From: Chitinophaga pinensis
GTDB taxonomy: Bacteria > Bacteroidota > Bacteroidia > Chitinophagales > CAMDFR01
Assembly (NCBI GenBank): GCA_945897725.1
Contig: CAMDFR010000002.1
Span: 98,595 to 162,594, forward strand
Direction of reading: 5' to 3'
DNA: 64,000 bases
The notes beneath the pieces are model-generated. The model had not been told where the DNA came from and did not search any database. It worked only from the letters and a program-made list of their open reading frames with translations. This document shows positions 29,701-37,852 of the stretch, piece after piece. Position 1 is the stretch's first letter; the number at the start of each line of letters is the position of its first letter. Both the position numbers and the translations under genes were made by a program.

Positions 29701-31254
29701 GAGGAAAAAGCAATAGAAATTTCTGTTGTTAAAAAACAAATCAACGATAAAAAGAAGGCAATTCGTAAACTAAAGAAAGACCTCTATGCCAAACAAAAAT
29801 CTGAGATTCCTGGCGTTGCATTACTCATTGAACCGCTTCTTGCACTTAAAAAAGTAAGCGTTACATATAGTGAGAATAGAGCCACAACAGTAAGTGGATT
29901 CATGAACACTCCCAGAGCTCTTGGAGTAAGTAATGTCAATAGTCCTGGCTATGACTTTGCTTTTGGTAAACAACCAGGTATGTCACCGTTTAAAAATATT
30001 AGTTCTGCAGAAAGGAATAATTGGTTAGATGACGCAGCAGAAAAAGGTTGGATAAGCACAGATACCTTATTAAACAGACCTTTTATTCAAACGTTTGCTC
30101 AAACCTTTAATGTAAAAGCAAATTTTGAACCTTGGCGGGATATAAAAATTGATTTAGAATGGAACAAATCATACACCATCAATCATTCGCAAATGTTTAA
30201 GAAAGAGAATTCTACAGATCCTTTCGAACATTTTTTTCCAAAGGATATGGGAACCTATTCAATAACTACCATTCCAATAAAAGGACTATTCAAGAAATTT
30301 GACGAAACTTTTAATTCAGAACTTTACAAAAATTTTGAAGCGAATAGACCGATTGTTTCAACAAGAATTAGTAAAGAAAATCCTAATGCTGATCCGAATA
30401 GTGAATACGTAAATCCAGACGGCACCATCAATTCTAATTATAAAAATGGTTATGGACCAAAATCACAAGAGGTATTAATTCCTGCTTTTTTAGCAGCCTA
30501 TATGGGTAAGGATGTAAATAAAGTGAAATTAAATCCTTTCAAAAACACACCATTACCCAACTGGAGACTAACCTATAGTGGTTTAACAAATTTTGCATGG
30601 GCAAAGAAAATTTTTGCTAGTTTTAGTTTAACACATGCCTACTCAAGCACCATGAACATCAATAGTTTTGAATCTAACTTTGATTATGTAGGAGATGGTA
30701 ATTATGCCAACTCAGAATCTATTGATACCTTAAACAATAACTATTTTTCTTTATATAGAATGCCAAATATTGTTATCAATGAGGCATTCCAACCATTGAT
30801 TGGCGTCAATATGTCGTTTAAAAATAACCTGACGATGAGCTTCGATTTTAAGAAGTCTAGAATTGTTACGATGTCATTTGCAGATTATCAATTGAATGAA
30901 ATAAAATCTACTGCATATACCTTTGGATTGGGCTACAAAATAAGAGGACTTAAAATACCGATTAAGATCAAAGGAAAGCCACTGAAATTGGAAAATGATT
31001 TAAACTTTAAATTAGATTTCTCATATCGAGATAATATTACCGTTACCAGCAGAATAGATCAAGGAATTCATGAGCCAACCACCGGAAGTAAAATCATCTC
31101 TTTTCTACCTTCTATCGATTATACGGTTAGTAAGAGAATCAATGTTAGAGTGTTTTTTGATTGGAGTCGAACAAAGCCTTACACTTCAGCTTCTTACCCA
31201 ATTACAACAGCAAGAGGGGGGATAACATTAAAATTGTCTTTAAATCCAAACTAA
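23791..31254 (+). CDS. sprA: SprA, outer-membrane translocon of the type IX secretion system
   Basis: SprA (Sov in Porphyromonas) is the very large outer-membrane barrel through which T9SS cargo leaves the cell. At 2,487 residues the protein has the right length. It starts with a signal sequence (about 1-20), and has the family-like early segment LADRLFGNTTVDIRPSGNIELTLGGNRTKIANPTLPVRNQ and the SprA repeat region GKNGNIYIDDFEGSSNGYDI near residue 810. Many alternating beta strands follow. A lysine-rich coiled-coil stretch at about 1923-2003 interrupts the later barrel region. A TTG at 23779 adds four residues; ATG 23791 is the better start. It sits between ruvA and gcvH, as in flavobacteria. 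The T9SS cargo encoded near 60 kb is a plausible client. Confidence 0.95.
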   Translation: MIRNIIIVAVLGFVFWSSAYSSSFIPAPDSLKYPLKDRLGDFVTDPSKNSVDLNDPSNIVRSIEYDPETNTYVIYEKIGGIDYRPPMYLTYQEYVKYVEQQQKSDYIKSRNAGINLVEKKGLIPPIDTKSKLADRLFGNTTVDIRPSGNIELTLGGNRTKIANPTLPVRNQKNGGFDFDMNMNINVIGKIGNKLQLNLGYNTQGGFSFGSDINNLIKLQYSGEEDDIIQELAAGTVSLPLPTQLITSTQAMFGFKAKLRFGRLTTSVLMAQQKSKKESITIDNGVQIQKFEISTDRYDANRHFFLSQYFRDNYDKAMANLPNIQSIVNVNRIEVWVTNRNGATTNVRDVVGFMDLGEKDPYSDLIHGNSSLSLPSNQTNDLYSQLTGGGPAVSLENRSISNVTPFIQGSLGLTPVQDYEKVYARKLQPSEYTFDPLLGYVSLNNVLNPNEVLAVAYEYTINGQKYQVGEFATQVLGDSNDLSKVLYLKLLKATSARPTLPIWNLMMKNIYSLGAYQVSNEDFFLDIYYNDPGNGLKRYLPKGNIQGKQLIRLLNLDNLNNQGDAQPDGVFDFLNGITIKPQNGRIIFPMVEPFGSFLQKKFEENGDAAIAPNYVYNQLYDSTQVIASQYPEYNRFVIKGSYKSSGGGDINLNAFNIPAGSVIVTSGGIRLTEGVDYTVDYNLGRVKIINESIAKSGNQIKIDFENGAQFAAQQKAVYGARFDYRVSEKLNFGATVLHMSERPFTQKVNLGEDPIRNTMLGFDVKYNTDVPWLTKALDKLPIYSTKDMSTFTFYGEVARLQPGHSKVIGKNGNIYIDDFEGSSNGYDIRQPVQSWRLASTPRGSRDVNGRVMFPESDRFDSLYNFNRAKLNWYNIDPCFNQSQSCTPQYIKDNPVQYIDHYTRQILQSEVFPNRSNNLVNNTLQTFDLTFDPRTRGPYNYESKLFANAFSYGIDDSGYLNNPKTRWGGIMRSLDNTDFEASNVEYVEFWVLDPFIGDRNVTRAGELYLNLGTISEDILKDSRLLYENGLECDTTQNDRTTYGQVPRLAPIVNAFNNDPNIRKCQDVGYDGLGDELEKSRRNDFLANIRASVTSNLFEVARLEDDPASDDYKFFKDATYDDNSAQIITHYSSYNGPEGNSPVVTGDSSFSNAATNTPDLEDLNRDNTLNENEEYYEYRIPIFPGMDENNNKYIISRVVNTSATVAFGSTNLELPEYTWYQFRIPIREYDEKVGNIQDFRSIQFVRLFLTDFEKPLTLRFAKFELIRNQWRVYDGVLKNGTDANPIDPDKNTTFFQTAVNIEENSEKLPVNYVLPPNISRENGIGQNANTTIQLNEQALAVKACNLLDGDSRALFKNIDLDIRNYKRLQMTIHAEESAPIVVDNDVTSFIRLGTDFKDNYYQYEVPLKITPALVPPAVYNNENLADREIVWPSENDVDIALSVFTDLKQERNEKGIPLTVPYSKRDDQGRLLTIIGNPDLGMVATMMLGIKNPSSSDPLNPKGDAGDDGSAKCSEIWFNELRLSGLDETGGTATLATVNVKLADLGNVSLATKYHSIGFGQIEQKVDQRFRDEYVDYDFTSSIELGKFIPKKAGFRIPFYGSYAQKFSTPQYDPYQLDIKTKEQSARYKTSGGDTLKNYRESIQTIETRRGFNFTNIRIVPQSKKKKLWPWSPNNFTFTYAFSEVYKSDPFTEYNGTKNYLGAFGYNYSPQPKFIYPFKKAIKSSKKWWDLIKDININLIPSTLSFNTDVNRRFGELRLRVIGSEEFPIAPTYNKFFTWNRNYVFRWSPFKSVNLDYNATNNARIDEPNGKIDSKEKRKEIWDNVLAFGRNTNYTQSLTASYNLPINKIPLLDWVQVRSSYATSYTWTASPLLRDKLTDEFKPNTLGNVINNSQNISLNGDFNIKRLYDKLPFLKAYNNPNPNQGDAKKRKAADDIITKAREKIQTQIEKAQKDLNKYKETIRDIKENTKKTKEEKAIEISVVKKQINDKKKAIRKLKKDLYAKQKSEIPGVALLIEPLLALKKVSVTYSENRATTVSGFMNTPRALGVSNVNSPGYDFAFGKQPGMSPFKNISSAERNNWLDDAAEKGWISTDTLLNRPFIQTFAQTFNVKANFEPWRDIKIDLEWNKSYTINHSQMFKKENSTDPFEHFFPKDMGTYSITTIPIKGLFKKFDETFNSELYKNFEANRPIVSTRISKENPNADPNSEYVNPDGTINSNYKNGYGPKSQEVLIPAFLAAYMGKDVNKVKLNPFKNTPLPNWRLTYSGLTNFAWAKKIFASFSLTHAYSSTMNINSFESNFDYVGDGNYANSESIDTLNNNYFSLYRMPNIVINEAFQPLIGVNMSFKNNLTMSFDFKKSRIVTMSFADYQLNEIKSTAYTFGLGYKIRGLKIPIKIKGKPLKLENDLNFKLDFSYRDNITVTSRIDQGIHEPTTGSKIISFLPSIDYTVSKRINVRVFFDWSRTKPYTSASYPITTARGGITLKLSLNPN

Positions 31255-31315
31255 CTAAACTTTATCAATCAATAGGTTTTTATACCTGATACTCCTTAGA
31301 TTTCTTAAAAAAAAC

Positions 31316-31323
31316 TATCTTTG
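31316..31323 (+). promoter_or_regulatory. -7 box for gcvH
   Basis: TATCTTTG matches TAnnTTTG; the predicted start is near 31330, about 32 nt before the gcvH ATG. No clear -33 TTG. Confidence 0.5.
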
Positions 31324-31361
31324 TAAAATAAACTATTTATTAAAATAAAAATTTTCACTTT

Positions 31362-31736
31362 ATGAATTTTCCAGCAGAACTAAAATATACAAAAGAGCAC
31401 GAATGGGTTAGAATTGAAGGCAATACAGCTTACATAGGGATAACTGATTTTGCTCAGAAAGAGTTGGGCGACATTGTTTATGTTGATGTTACAACGTTAG
31501 GCGAGAGTGTTGCCACAGATGATGTTTTTGGCTCGGTAGAAGCAGTTAAAACAGTTTCTGACTTGTTTATGCCAGTGGCTGGAAAAGTACTAGCAACAAA
31601 TCCAGAATTAGATGTTAATCCTGAGCTTGTCAATAAAGATCCATACGGAAAAGGATGGATGATCAAGATAGAATTAGAAGGAGACGTTTCCGGCTTAATG
31701 GATGCTGAAACCTACAAGGCACAAATAGGCGCATAG
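31362..31736 (+). CDS. gcvH: Glycine cleavage system H protein
   Basis: Carries the lipoyl arm that shuttles the aminomethyl group between the P, T and L proteins of glycine cleavage; in some bacteria it is also a relay for lipoate transfer. The 124-residue protein contains [33 protein letters not shown] and the lipoylation site [13 protein letters not shown], with Lys63 as the modified residue. No gcvT or gcvP lies nearby. The vanZ-like gene starts 18 bp downstream and probably shares its transcript. Confidence 0.96.
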   Translation: MNFPAELKYTKEHEWVRIEGNTAYIGITDFAQKELGDIVYVDVTTLGESVATDDVFGSVEAVKTVSDLFMPVAGKVLATNPELDVNPELVNKDPYGKGWMIKIELEGDVSGLMDAETYKAQIGA

Positions 31737-31754
31737 AATATTGCTGATAGAATC

Positions 31755-32132
31755 ATGAGCCTAAGTAATATCGATTTCAAAAAAAGTATGCCCGCCATTG
31801 TGTGGGCATTTTTTATTTTTATACTCTGTGTATTACCGGGTAAAGATTTACCTAAGTCAGATATCATACAGCTAGATAAAATAGTGCATTTTTGCTTTTA
31901 CTTTATTTTTTTCTGGCTGATTTTGTATGGCATTAAACAAAAGAAATTGAAGCACACAATAGTACTTGGATTGTTCTGCTGTTTCTATGGTTTTTGCATT
32001 GAATGTTTTCAAAGTGCTTTTTTAAGTGATAGATTTTATGATGTCTTAGATATTATGGCCAATTGCGTCGGCACCTTATCAGCAATGTTATCATATCAAT
32101 TCGCAAAGTCTAGTGGACTGCTGGCAAAGTAA
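31755..32132 (+). CDS. VanZ-like family membrane protein
   Basis: The 125-residue protein has about four membrane segments and matches the VanZ-like pattern: an early FIFILCVLPGKDLP, then LDKIVHFCFYFIFFWLILYG and, near the end, DVLDIMANCVGTLSAML. VanZ gives low-level teicoplanin resistance in enterococci; the role of these short homologues in Bacteroidota is unknown. The ruvA-sprA-gcvH-vanZ arrangement is a recurring neighbourhood. A terminator-like hairpin lies inside its first 70 bases. Confidence 0.8.
   Translation: MSLSNIDFKKSMPAIVWAFFIFILCVLPGKDLPKSDIIQLDKIVHFCFYFIFFWLILYGIKQKKLKHTIVLGLFCCFYGFCIECFQSAFLSDRFYDVLDIMANCVGTLSAMLSYQFAKSSGLLAK
31788..31820 (+). terminator. Terminator-like hairpin inside the vanZ-like coding region
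   Basis: ATGCCC (31788-31793) pairs with GGGCAT (31804-31809) and runs into TTTTTTATTTTT (to 31820). It lies 33 nt inside the vanZ-like gene and would end most transcripts coming from gcvH unless translation blocks folding. The stem is short (6 bp) with a 10-nt loop. Confidence 0.4.
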
Positions 32133-32502
32133 AAGCTCATCATTTATTTGTTCAATAATTGCTTTTGCTATGTCTAGCTCTTCTTTAATCAGGTTTCGCA
32201 ATCATTTGTACATGGTCGATGCTGCAGCAATACAATGAAAATCTTAGTATAACATTATTCACACTCTCGTGTGTTTCCTTTTTTTGTATCCATCCAAATC
32301 AATATTGAGAAGTCGTTCCGAAACAAAAATTTGCTTATTTTATCTGTCACTAAATTTTATTTTTGGTGATTCATTAAAGGATGTTCTACCATCATATTTC
32401 CTTTTTATACTATCTTGTACCTTGTAAGGAAAAGGATTAAGAGTTGTACAAGTGTTTGTTCTACGGCAGGTTTAGCTCAGTTGTTTATTTTAAATAAAGC
32501 AT
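32133..32502. other. Gene-free stretch with a tRNA-like 5' fragment
   Basis: No credible gene is seen in these 370 bp. The minus strand has a short coding-like frame (LIKEELDIAKAIIEQINDE) running into the vanZ antisense, possibly chance or a remnant. At 32465-32483 the sequence GGCAGGTTTAGCTCAGTTG resembles the first 19 bases of a tRNA (acceptor plus D-arm start), but no anticodon or T arm follows. Confidence 0.4.
32465..32483 (+). other. tRNA 5'-end-like fragment
   Basis: GGCAGGTTTAGCTCAGTTG looks like the acceptor strand and D-arm start of a tRNA, including the A-box-like TAGCTCAGTTG, but the sequence then turns A+T-rich and no other tRNA part follows. It may be a remnant of a recombined tRNA gene or chance. 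Confidence 0.3.
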
Positions 32503-32805
32503 ATGATAATTTACAATGTTACTGTAAAAGTTGAATTACTGATTCATGAAGAGTGGTTGAGTTGGATGAAGGAAACACATATACCAGATGTGCTTGCCAC
32601 AGGTTGTTTTGTTGATAATAAAATCATGAGACTACTTGAAGAGGACAATTCCGATGGCTTTACTTATGCCGTACAATATAGATGTTTAGATATGTCAAAC
32701 TATATGAATTATAAGGAAAAACATGCAGCTGGATTGCAAAAGGAAGTGCTGGCAAAGTACGGTGAAAATTTTGTAGCCTTTAGATCTTTGTTGAAAGAGG
32801 TATAG
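32503..32805 (+). CDS. DUF4286 family protein
   Basis: The 100-residue protein matches DUF4286, a small soluble family of Bacteroidota with no known function. Features that fit are IIYNVTVKVE at the start, the EEWLSWMKETHIPDVLATGCF segment, and YRCLDMSNYMNYKEKHAAGLQ...YGENFVAFRSLL at the end. The fold is probably a ferredoxin-like dimer of the ABM type (inferred from pattern only). It stands alone, tail to tail with the minus-strand gene at 32832. Confidence 0.8.
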   Translation: MIIYNVTVKVELLIHEEWLSWMKETHIPDVLATGCFVDNKIMRLLEEDNSDGFTYAVQYRCLDMSNYMNYKEKHAAGLQKEVLAKYGENFVAFRSLLKEV

Positions 32806-32831
32806 GTTTCATCTTCTATCTTAACCATATC

Positions 32832-33638
32832 TTATTTCTCTACATCCATAGAGCTTATGCTAAATTTGTCAATGCCGAGTTTAATCACGGATTCATTGCT
32901 TAGAAGTATTTTACGCACAGTAGGGTCATCATTCACTTGGTACGTCTCTATGTCAAAGGTATTCAAGTCAATAGATTGAAACTTGTTGTTGTTGTAAAAA
33001 AAAAGTTTTCCATCTTTTACTTGAAAGGATTCCACACTCTTAATTGGAACAGTTTTAAGGTAGGTTCCTAAAATGTCAAACATTAGAATTCCCTTAGCCG
33101 TGTCTAATAAAAAAACATGATTCTCTTGTTCTTTTATTTTGGTAGGAGAAATCGAAGTATTCGTAAGGATCGCAAGGCTTTGGCTTTCATAAATACGATT
33201 GCCAATATTGTCCATTTTTATAAGTGTAAAACGAGTGGCGTTATACATCCAGATGTTTTGGTCTTTTGAAAAGCAGGCTAGTGTTGGATTTTCGATATCA
33301 CTATACAAATTGACATCTATGCCTCTTACTTCTGTAAGTCGACTATCTAAAATAATAATTTTTTTAAAGTCGGCGAAATACAATAAAATGCGCATGGGTG
33401 TACTTACATCAATACTTGGTTTTGCGCCGTATTTATTATAGTTGTAGGTATACAATAGTTTTCCTTGGTTATTGTATTTGTATATATTATTGTCTCTTGT
33501 TGCATATATAAATCCGATATTGTCACACTGTATTGTCTCAAACGAACCCGCAACTTCAATCGTGCTCGCATTTAAAAAAGTGGAAGAAAGCAAGAAAAAG
33601 AGTAGACCATAAAAACGCAATGTACCTAGGTTTGTCAC
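32832..33638 (-). CDS. Secreted beta-propeller-like protein of unknown function
   Basis: The 268-residue product has a signal peptide (about residues 1-24, ending NASTIEV) and a series of blade-like repeats rich in alternating hydrophobics, such as NIGFIYATRDNNIYKYNNQGKLLYTY, PTLACFSKDQNIWMYNATRFTLIKMDNIGNRIYES and HVFLLDTAKGILMFDILGTYLK. This suggests a five- or six-bladed propeller of the NHL/6-bladed kind. The start overlaps the lpxH stop by 4 bp, so it is translated from the lpxH transcript. No catalytic motif is seen; a role tied to the cell envelope is only inferred. Confidence 0.6.
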   Translation of the reverse strand: MTNLGTLRFYGLLFFLLSSTFLNASTIEVAGSFETIQCDNIGFIYATRDNNIYKYNNQGKLLYTYNYNKYGAKPSIDVSTPMRILLYFADFKKIIILDSRLTEVRGIDVNLYSDIENPTLACFSKDQNIWMYNATRFTLIKMDNIGNRIYESQSLAILTNTSISPTKIKEQENHVFLLDTAKGILMFDILGTYLKTVPIKSVESFQVKDGKLFFYNNNKFQSIDLNTFDIETYQVNDDPTVRKILLSNESVIKLGIDKFSISSMDVEK

Positions 33639-34399
33639 GATGTTAGTTGGTTTTTGTGATAATACTTTAAAGTAAGATTTTCACCATCAAACTCAGCATA
33701 ACTAAAATAAACAAGCCAATCACCAAGATTTATATACCTGCTTTTCTCATTAATTGGAACATCCATCGGTAAATGTCGATGACCAAAAATGAAATAGTCG
33801 TATGCTTTTTCTTTTAGTTTTTCTTTACTGTAAATCAATAACCATTCTTCTTCCCCATAATGTTTCGCATCTTTTCCCGCATTGCCAAGTCTACTTTTTC
33901 TACTCCAAAAGTTTGCAATTCCAATTCCAATGTTCGGATGAATCCACTCAAACAAAAACTGACACAAGCGACTTCTAAAGAAATACTTGAGTATTTTGTA
34001 GGCTCTATCTCTTGGACCTAAGCCATCGCCATGGCCAATGAAAAATGTTTTCCCTCCGGCCGTTAACTCAATAGGTTGGTGATGGACTTTGATTTTCAAT
34101 TCTTCCTCAAAATAATTAAAAACCCACATGTCATGATTGCCAGTGAAATAAAAAATAGGAATTCCTTGATCACTCAATTCAGCAAGTTTGCCAAACAATC
34201 GTGTAAAGTACTTGGGTATAGAATGCTTATATTCAAACCAAAAATCAAATACGTCGCCCATTAAATAGAGTGATGTTGCGTCTTTTTTGATGTCATCTAA
34301 CCATTGAACAAAAAGCTTTTCGCGTGCTAATGAGCTATCATAATTAGGCACACCAAGATGAAGGTCTGAGACAAAGTAAATTTTTTCTTTTTTTATCAC
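33635..34399 (-). CDS. lpxH: UDP-2,3-diacylglucosamine diphosphatase (LpxH-type)
   Basis: Hydrolyses UDP-2,3-diacylglucosamine to lipid X in lipid A synthesis. The 254-residue calcineurin-like phosphoesterase shows all metal-binding motifs in order: FVSDLHLG (about 9-16), LMGDVFDFW (about 46-54), YFTGNHDMW, FIGHGDGLG and FGHRHLPMD. Length and the GDxFDFW motif favour LpxH over general phosphoesterases. It is upstream of, and overlaps by 4 bp, a secreted protein gene on the minus strand. Confidence 0.9.
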   Translation of the reverse strand: MIKKEKIYFVSDLHLGVPNYDSSLAREKLFVQWLDDIKKDATSLYLMGDVFDFWFEYKHSIPKYFTRLFGKLAELSDQGIPIFYFTGNHDMWVFNYFEEELKIKVHHQPIELTAGGKTFFIGHGDGLGPRDRAYKILKYFFRSRLCQFLFEWIHPNIGIGIANFWSRKSRLGNAGKDAKHYGEEEWLLIYSKEKLKEKAYDYFIFGHRHLPMDVPINEKSRYINLGDWLVYFSYAEFDGENLTLKYYHKNQLTS

Positions 34400-34459
34400 T
34401 ATGATTGATGTAGTAATTTAGTGTAAAAATAGAGGATAAAAAAGATAAAGCGACAGTAA

Positions 34460-35293
34460 TTAATAAATGGCTTCGTCTACAAATAGCAGGAATATGTTTT
34501 GAGTACCATGGGCATTCAAAATAAGGGTGTCATTAGATTTGGTATCTACACCAATTTTGTCTGACAAATAGATAGCAAAGGGTAATTCGGTATGATATTT
34601 ATTAAACTTCTTCACTCCTTCCTCCAAATTCTTTACGAGTCTACTTGAGTCTGCAATGATAAGATGAGCATCTGGGAAAACAGACAACCCACGAGTTGAG
34701 GCTTGTTTTGAGGATAAGATGATGGAACCATCAGAAGCAACCATGTATTCACAAAAAGAGACAGCAGCTTGAGAACTTTCTAAACTAGCACCAATAGAAA
34801 TTTTTAAGGTGTCTTGGCCTTCTAATAATTGTTTTACCTCATCTTCCCAATAATAAATGTTTTTCCATTTATTTTGCTGTTTCAATTGTTTAAGTATTTC
34901 TACCAACTCTTCTTTGGTTTCAGCATAAATAAACTTTCCACCGGCAGCAGTAAAGTTTTCTGCAAATTGAACATCTAGCTCAATATGTTGCGAACTAGAA
35001 TCTTCTGATTTATATGGTGTCGCACTGTCGAATGTTACTGCAGGTGCCGGAGAAGGAACTGAATGAGAATCATCATATCCAATCACTTTCTTTACTGCCA
35101 TTGGTTTGATGGTATTATCGAATTTCGGATTCAGCTCTTTGGTGATGAGTTCAACCGGCTCTTTGTTTTTCTTTTCTTCTATTGCTTCAGCATTCTCTGT
35201 CAATAATTCAGAAGCTTCCATTTCTTCTTCTGGTCCAAGAAAAAAAGATTTTACTTTATGTAAAAAACGAGAGTTTTTACTTTCAGTCGACAT
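34460..35293 (-). CDS. LUD-domain protein (LutC-like)
   Basis: The 277-residue protein has an acidic, low-complexity N-terminal third and a C-terminal LUD-like domain (FAENFTAAGGKFIYAETKEELVEILKQL; ISIGASLESSQAAVSFCEYMVASDGSIILSSKQASTRGLSVFPDAHLIIADSSRLV). LUD proteins include LutC of lactate oxidation, but lutA and lutB are absent here, so that role cannot be assumed. I start it at ATG 35293; an ATG at 35356 would extend the frame by 21 residues but precedes the predicted -7 box. Confidence 0.75.
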   Translation of the reverse strand: MSTESKNSRFLHKVKSFFLGPEEEMEASELLTENAEAIEEKKNKEPVELITKELNPKFDNTIKPMAVKKVIGYDDSHSVPSPAPAVTFDSATPYKSEDSSSQHIELDVQFAENFTAAGGKFIYAETKEELVEILKQLKQQNKWKNIYYWEDEVKQLLEGQDTLKISIGASLESSQAAVSFCEYMVASDGSIILSSKQASTRGLSVFPDAHLIIADSSRLVKNLEEGVKKFNKYHTELPFAIYLSDKIGVDTKSNDTLILNAHGTQNIFLLFVDEAIY

Positions 35294-35325
35294 GAGTTGT
35301 TGTTGTGTTTTGTTGTTGTACCGTG

Positions 35326-35333
35326 CGAAATTA
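35326..35333 (-). promoter_or_regulatory. Near-consensus -7 box for the LUD-domain gene
   Basis: On the minus strand TAATTTCG differs from TAnnTTTG at one base. Its position, about 33 nt upstream of ATG 35293, decides the start against the ATG at 35356. Confidence 0.35.
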
Positions 35334-35452
35334 GATATAAGCATTACGAAATGCATTTATTTATGTTAATAAATTATCAACAACAACAATGTGCAATAAC
35401 AAAAACAATTCTTTATATCAAATGAATTGTTGTGAATTTGAAGACAAAAAAA

Positions 35453-37402
35453 CTAGTCCTTTTCTGGTGTTGTGCTTTCGACTTTTGTCTTGTCAAAGGG
35501 ACGTGGGCCAATGATATTTTCTAAATCATCCTTAAAGAGTACTTCTTTTTCTAACAGGGCATGTGCTAACTTTTCTAGCTGTTCTCTTTTATCTGTTAAA
35601 AGTTGGACAGCGCGTTTATATTGTATGTCAATGATCTCTTTCACTTCAATATCAATCATTCTTTGCGTTTCTTCCGCAAACGGTTTGTGAAAGCTATTTT
35701 GATTCATCATTTCATAATATGAAACGTTTCCAACCTTTTCGTTCATTCCATAAACCATCACCATAGCATAAGCCGTTTTTGTTACTTGATCTAAGTCGCT
35801 TTGGGCACCGGTAGAAATTTTATTAAAGATGACTCTTTCAGCTGCACGACCACCCATGGTCATACAAATATCGTCTAGCATTTCTTCAGATCGTTTAATA
35901 TAAGTCTCTTTAGGTAGGTACTGCGCATATCCCAACGCTGCAACACCTCTTGGAACAATGGTTACTTTTACCAATGGATGGGCACCCTCTAAATACCATC
36001 CACAAATTGCATGACCTGCTTCATGATAGGCGATAATCTCTTTTTCTTCTGGTAAAATAATTTTATTCTTTTTTTCTAATCCTCCAACAACCCTATCAAT
36101 TGCGTCATTGAAATCTTGCATTGTTACTTCAGGACGATTATATCTTGCCGCAATCAAAGCTGCTTCATTACATATGTTAGCGATATCTGCCCCAACGAAG
36201 CCGGGCGTTTGAGCTGCTAGTTTTGATGCGTCAATCTCAGCAGCCGTTTTGATTGGTTTTAGATGAACTTTAAAGATTTGTTCTCTTCCTTTCAAATCGG
36301 GCTTATCTATCGAAATTTGTCTATCAAATCTTCCTGGGCGCATCAGTGCACTATCTAATACATCCGGACGATTGGTCGCAGCAAGCATTATCAAGCCCTT
36401 CTCACCACTAAAACCATCCATCTCAACTAAGAGTTGATTTAATGTATTCTCTCGCTCATCATTACTTTGCATCATGTTCTTGCCTCTCGCTCTTCCAATG
36501 GCATCTATCTCATCTATGAAAATAATACATGGCGCTTTATCTCTTGCTTGCTTAAATAAATCACGAACTCTTGAAGCTCCTACTCCAACAAACATTTCCA
36601 CAAAGTCAGATCCAGAAATGGAGAAAAAAGGCACTTGTGCTTCTCCTGCCATTGCTTTTGCAATGAGTGTTTTTCCTGTACCAGGAGGACCTATCAATAG
36701 GGCTCCTTTTGGAATCTTGCCACCGAGTTTGGTATATTTTTTTGGGTTTTTTAAGAAATCTACAATCTCCATGATTTCGCCTTTAGCCTCATCTAGGCCC
36801 GCAACATCATCAAATGTTATATTCACATTTTGGCCTTTATCTACTAGTTGTGCCTTGGATTTTCCGATGTTGAAGATTTGACTACCAGGTCCTCCCATAC
36901 CACCACCTACTCTTTTCATCATAAAAATCCATACTCCAATTAATAAAATAATCGGTGCAAAAAACACTAAAAACTCTCTCATGTAGTTGGTTCTTTCTTC
37001 AGGTACCGCAGACCCAACAGATAAGCCCGGCATTGCTTTCTTGGCTTCCTTCAAATCGTTATCAAACGCATCTACACTCAATAATGGAAACTCAAACTGA
37101 GCCACTCCAGTATTAAATTTGACATGTAAGGTGTCAGTATAATATTTTTTTGTAGAAGCACTCTGCTTTAGGTAAACTTCAACAGTTTTGTTGTTTACCA
37201 CAGCTATTTTCTCCACATCATTTAGTGGTAAAATTTCTTTGAAAAATTTATCATAGCTAATTTTTGAAGACTCGCCTCCAACAAAGGTTTGGACAACTAG
37301 CATTCCTAGTAAAATGACTGCTAAAATGATGAATAGCCAATTAAAATTAAACCTGCCTTTAGTTTCTTTATTTTGTGAGTCTTTTTTGTCCTGTTCCTGC
37401 AT
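35453..37402 (-). CDS. ftsH: ATP-dependent zinc metalloprotease FtsH
   Basis: Membrane-bound AAA+ protease that degrades membrane proteins and regulators. The 649-residue protein has two membrane segments (about 22-41 and 144-162) flanking a periplasmic domain, Walker A GPPGTGKT (238-245), Walker B IIFIDEID (293-300), the second region of homology ([18 protein letters not shown]) and the zinc site HEAGH (460-464) with a later conserved Asp in SDLDQVT. The start overlaps the end of rsfS by 35 bp, so the two genes are one operon transcribed leftwards. Confidence 0.97.
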   Translation of the reverse strand: MQEQDKKDSQNKETKGRFNFNWLFIILAVILLGMLVVQTFVGGESSKISYDKFFKEILPLNDVEKIAVVNNKTVEVYLKQSASTKKYYTDTLHVKFNTGVAQFEFPLLSVDAFDNDLKEAKKAMPGLSVGSAVPEERTNYMREFLVFFAPIILLIGVWIFMMKRVGGGMGGPGSQIFNIGKSKAQLVDKGQNVNITFDDVAGLDEAKGEIMEIVDFLKNPKKYTKLGGKIPKGALLIGPPGTGKTLIAKAMAGEAQVPFFSISGSDFVEMFVGVGASRVRDLFKQARDKAPCIIFIDEIDAIGRARGKNMMQSNDERENTLNQLLVEMDGFSGEKGLIMLAATNRPDVLDSALMRPGRFDRQISIDKPDLKGREQIFKVHLKPIKTAAEIDASKLAAQTPGFVGADIANICNEAALIAARYNRPEVTMQDFNDAIDRVVGGLEKKNKIILPEEKEIIAYHEAGHAICGWYLEGAHPLVKVTIVPRGVAALGYAQYLPKETYIKRSEEMLDDICMTMGGRAAERVIFNKISTGAQSDLDQVTKTAYAMVMVYGMNEKVGNVSYYEMMNQNSFHKPFAEETQRMIDIEVKEIIDIQYKRAVQLLTDKREQLEKLAHALLEKEVLFKDDLENIIGPRPFDKTKVESTTPEKD

Positions 37403-37805
37403 TGCTTTTTGTTTTAGAATTAATTTTTTTTACTTTTTTTCCTTCCTCTCCATACTCTGTTAACTTCCCATCGCTCCACAACTCCTCCAATTGATAGTAA
37501 TATCGCTTTTCTTTAAAGAATACATGAACCACAACATCACCATAATCTACCAAGACCCATTCACCATTTTTCATACCCTCCTTGTTGCCACTTTGACCCA
37601 TCTCCTCTTTTACCTTTTTTAACACATTCGAAGCAATAGCGTTTACCTGTGTAGAAGAATCTCCATGGCAAATTATGAAATAACTAGCCGAAGCTTCCGT
37701 AATGTCTTTCAAGTCTAAAACAATCAAATCTTTTGCCTTGATATCCTGACAAGCATCTACTATCAAGTCTTTTAATGCGTCGGTTGGGTCTGTATTTTTT
37801 TTCAA
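37368..37805 (-). CDS. rsfS: Ribosome silencing factor RsfS
   Basis: RsfS binds ribosomal protein uL14 and blocks subunit joining under starvation. The 145-residue protein has the family core: LKDITEASASYFIICHGDSSTQVNAIASNV, NGEWVLVDYGDVVVHVFFKEKRYYYQLEELW. A basic tail of about 25 residues follows. The start appears to be TTG at 37805: there is no in-frame ATG upstream, and later ATGs would cut the core. The gene overlaps ftsH by 35 bp and is divergent from birA. Confidence 0.92.
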   Translation of the reverse strand: MKKNTDPTDALKDLIVDACQDIKAKDLIVLDLKDITEASASYFIICHGDSSTQVNAIASNVLKKVKEEMGQSGNKEGMKNGEWVLVDYGDVVVHVFFKEKRYYYQLEELWSDGKLTEYGEEGKKVKKINSKTKSNAGTGQKRLTK

Positions 37806-37852
37806 ATCTAAATTTATGTTTCGTATTTTGTGATGCTTAAGTAAATATTCTG

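Noticed and set aside
32133..32260. Minus-strand segment with helix-like coding text (LIKEELDIAKAIIEQINDE)
   Set aside because: There is no proper start, the frame runs into the vanZ-like gene, and the match to coding style is too short to call a pseudogene.
34460..35293. LUD protein as part of a lactate-utilisation (lutABC) system
   Set aside because: No lutA or lutB genes are in the neighbourhood and the acidic N-terminal part is not typical of LutC.
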